Assembly: GCA_023457535.1 (NCBI GenBank)
Contig: JAEWLN010000110.1
Location: 1-6,369, forward strand
From: Bacteroidota bacterium
GTDB taxonomy: Bacteria; Bacteroidota; Bacteroidia; Flavobacteriales; Flavobacteriaceae
Direction: 5' to 3'
DNA length: 6,369 nucleotides
Below are positions 5,910 to 6,369 of this stretch, piece by piece. The position numbers and the translations under genes are program-made. Within the stretch, counting starts at the first letter, position 1, and each line of letters begins with the position of its first letter. The notes beneath the pieces were generated by a model that was not told where the DNA came from, did not search any database, and saw nothing but the letters and a program-made list of their open reading frames with translations.

Positions 5910-6369
5910 TTATTCGATAACGAGTTTTTTGGTCTCCGATTGGCCGTCTTTGCTGATTTTTATCAGATACATTCCCGCCTGCAACGACAATTGCGAAAAC
6001 TCATGCAGCGTTCCCGCCGCAACGGTTTGGTGAACGGTTTTTCCAGAAACGTCTACAATCACAATATGGGCCCCTTTTAGTTTTGGTCCCTCAAGGCGGA
6101 ATGAGCCACGCGCCGGATTCGGGTACAACTGTATATGGGACACGTTCTCGAACGTCCCGTTGGCCAACAGTGAATTAACCGAAAAGCTGTAGTCAAACCC
6201 GCCGCCAAAATCAGGTTCGAACGTTTTGAGTACCACGTCATTCGCATCGAGAATTTGCATATAACCCGTTCCTTGTCCGGCGGCAGCCCACCATTCCAGT
6301 CCGTTATTGCCCGTATCTTCCATGCGCAAGCGGTAACAGCCCGGCGTGATCTGCGGTGCGGTGTAGGTA
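5910..6369 (-). CDS. Secreted protein with T9SS type A C-terminal sorting domain (5' end outside the window)
   Basis: The reading frame is open to the right edge, so the N-terminus is missing; 152 complete codons are visible. The C-terminal 73 residues form a type IX sorting domain: IQLYPNPARGSFRLEG at 79-94 of the visible part, VDVSGKTV, the AGMYLIKI strand, and the ending KKLVIE. This directs transport across the outer membrane, usually with surface attachment or release. The preceding segment, TPGCYRLRMEDTGNNGLEWW then AAAGQGTGYMQI, is a small beta domain with the GCY...D-G..GL.WW pattern. I associate that pattern with Bacteroidota proteins annotated as peptide-N-glycosidase F-related or as metalloproteases, but the catalytic part is not visible and the enzyme cannot be named. 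An internal TTG or ATG near 6323-6329 is not a real start, because the conserved GCYRLR motif continues upstream. Convergent with the vWA gene. Confidence 0.88.
   Translation of the reverse strand, partial: TYTAPQITPGCYRLRMEDTGNNGLEWWAAAGQGTGYMQILDANDVVLKTFEPDFGGGFDYSFSVNSLLANGTFENVSHIQLYPNPARGSFRLEGPKLKGAHIVIVDVSGKTVHQTVAAGTLHEFSQLSLQAGMYLIKISKDGQSETKKLVIE

Overview
The window looks like chromosomal DNA from a member of the Bacteroidota, most likely a flavobacterium with moderate GC. Supporting signs are a type IX secretion (T9SS) C-terminal sorting domain, a carboxypeptidase-regulatory-like domain followed by a TonB-box-like LENVVVTS motif, an anti-sigma-type protein ending in a TonB-receptor-plug-like module, absence of clear Shine-Dalgarno sequences, and an intergenic hairpin element of a kind I recall from Flavobacterium genomes. 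There is no tRNA, rRNA, transposase or CRISPR array.

Layout. Bases 1-425 are a tandem array with an exact 176-base period: two complete units and a third cut short. Each unit contains nested inverted repeats. The array stops 7 bases before the stop codon of a leftward gene (432-1307) for a class III-like polyphosphate kinase 2. A 122-base divergent intergenic region (1308-1429) holds a long imperfect hairpin element. A rightward gene (1430-2263) encodes a conserved, apparently cytoplasmic, beta-propeller-like protein of unknown function.

Next is a three-gene rightward unit: an ECF sigma factor (2363-2896, GTG start), a single-pass membrane protein that is the likely anti-sigma factor (2899-3840, only 2 bases downstream), and a large exported von Willebrand factor A protein of the YfbK type (3892-5850). 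A candidate ECF-type promoter lies just upstream of the sigma gene, which fits autoregulation. A candidate bidirectional terminator separates this unit from a leftward, 5'-truncated gene (5910 to the window edge) encoding the C-terminus of a T9SS-secreted protein.

How the genes may work together. The sigma factor, membrane-bound regulator and exported vWA protein look like one signalling module. Parts that normally belong to SusC/TonB-dependent receptors (plug-like beta segments, carboxypeptidase-regulatory domain, TonB-box-like motif) appear in the regulator and the vWA protein, yet no receptor gene lies between 2363 and 5850. The working idea is a receptor-independent cell-surface or envelope sensing system; this is inference. 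The ppk2 gene and the propeller-like gene appear unrelated to it.
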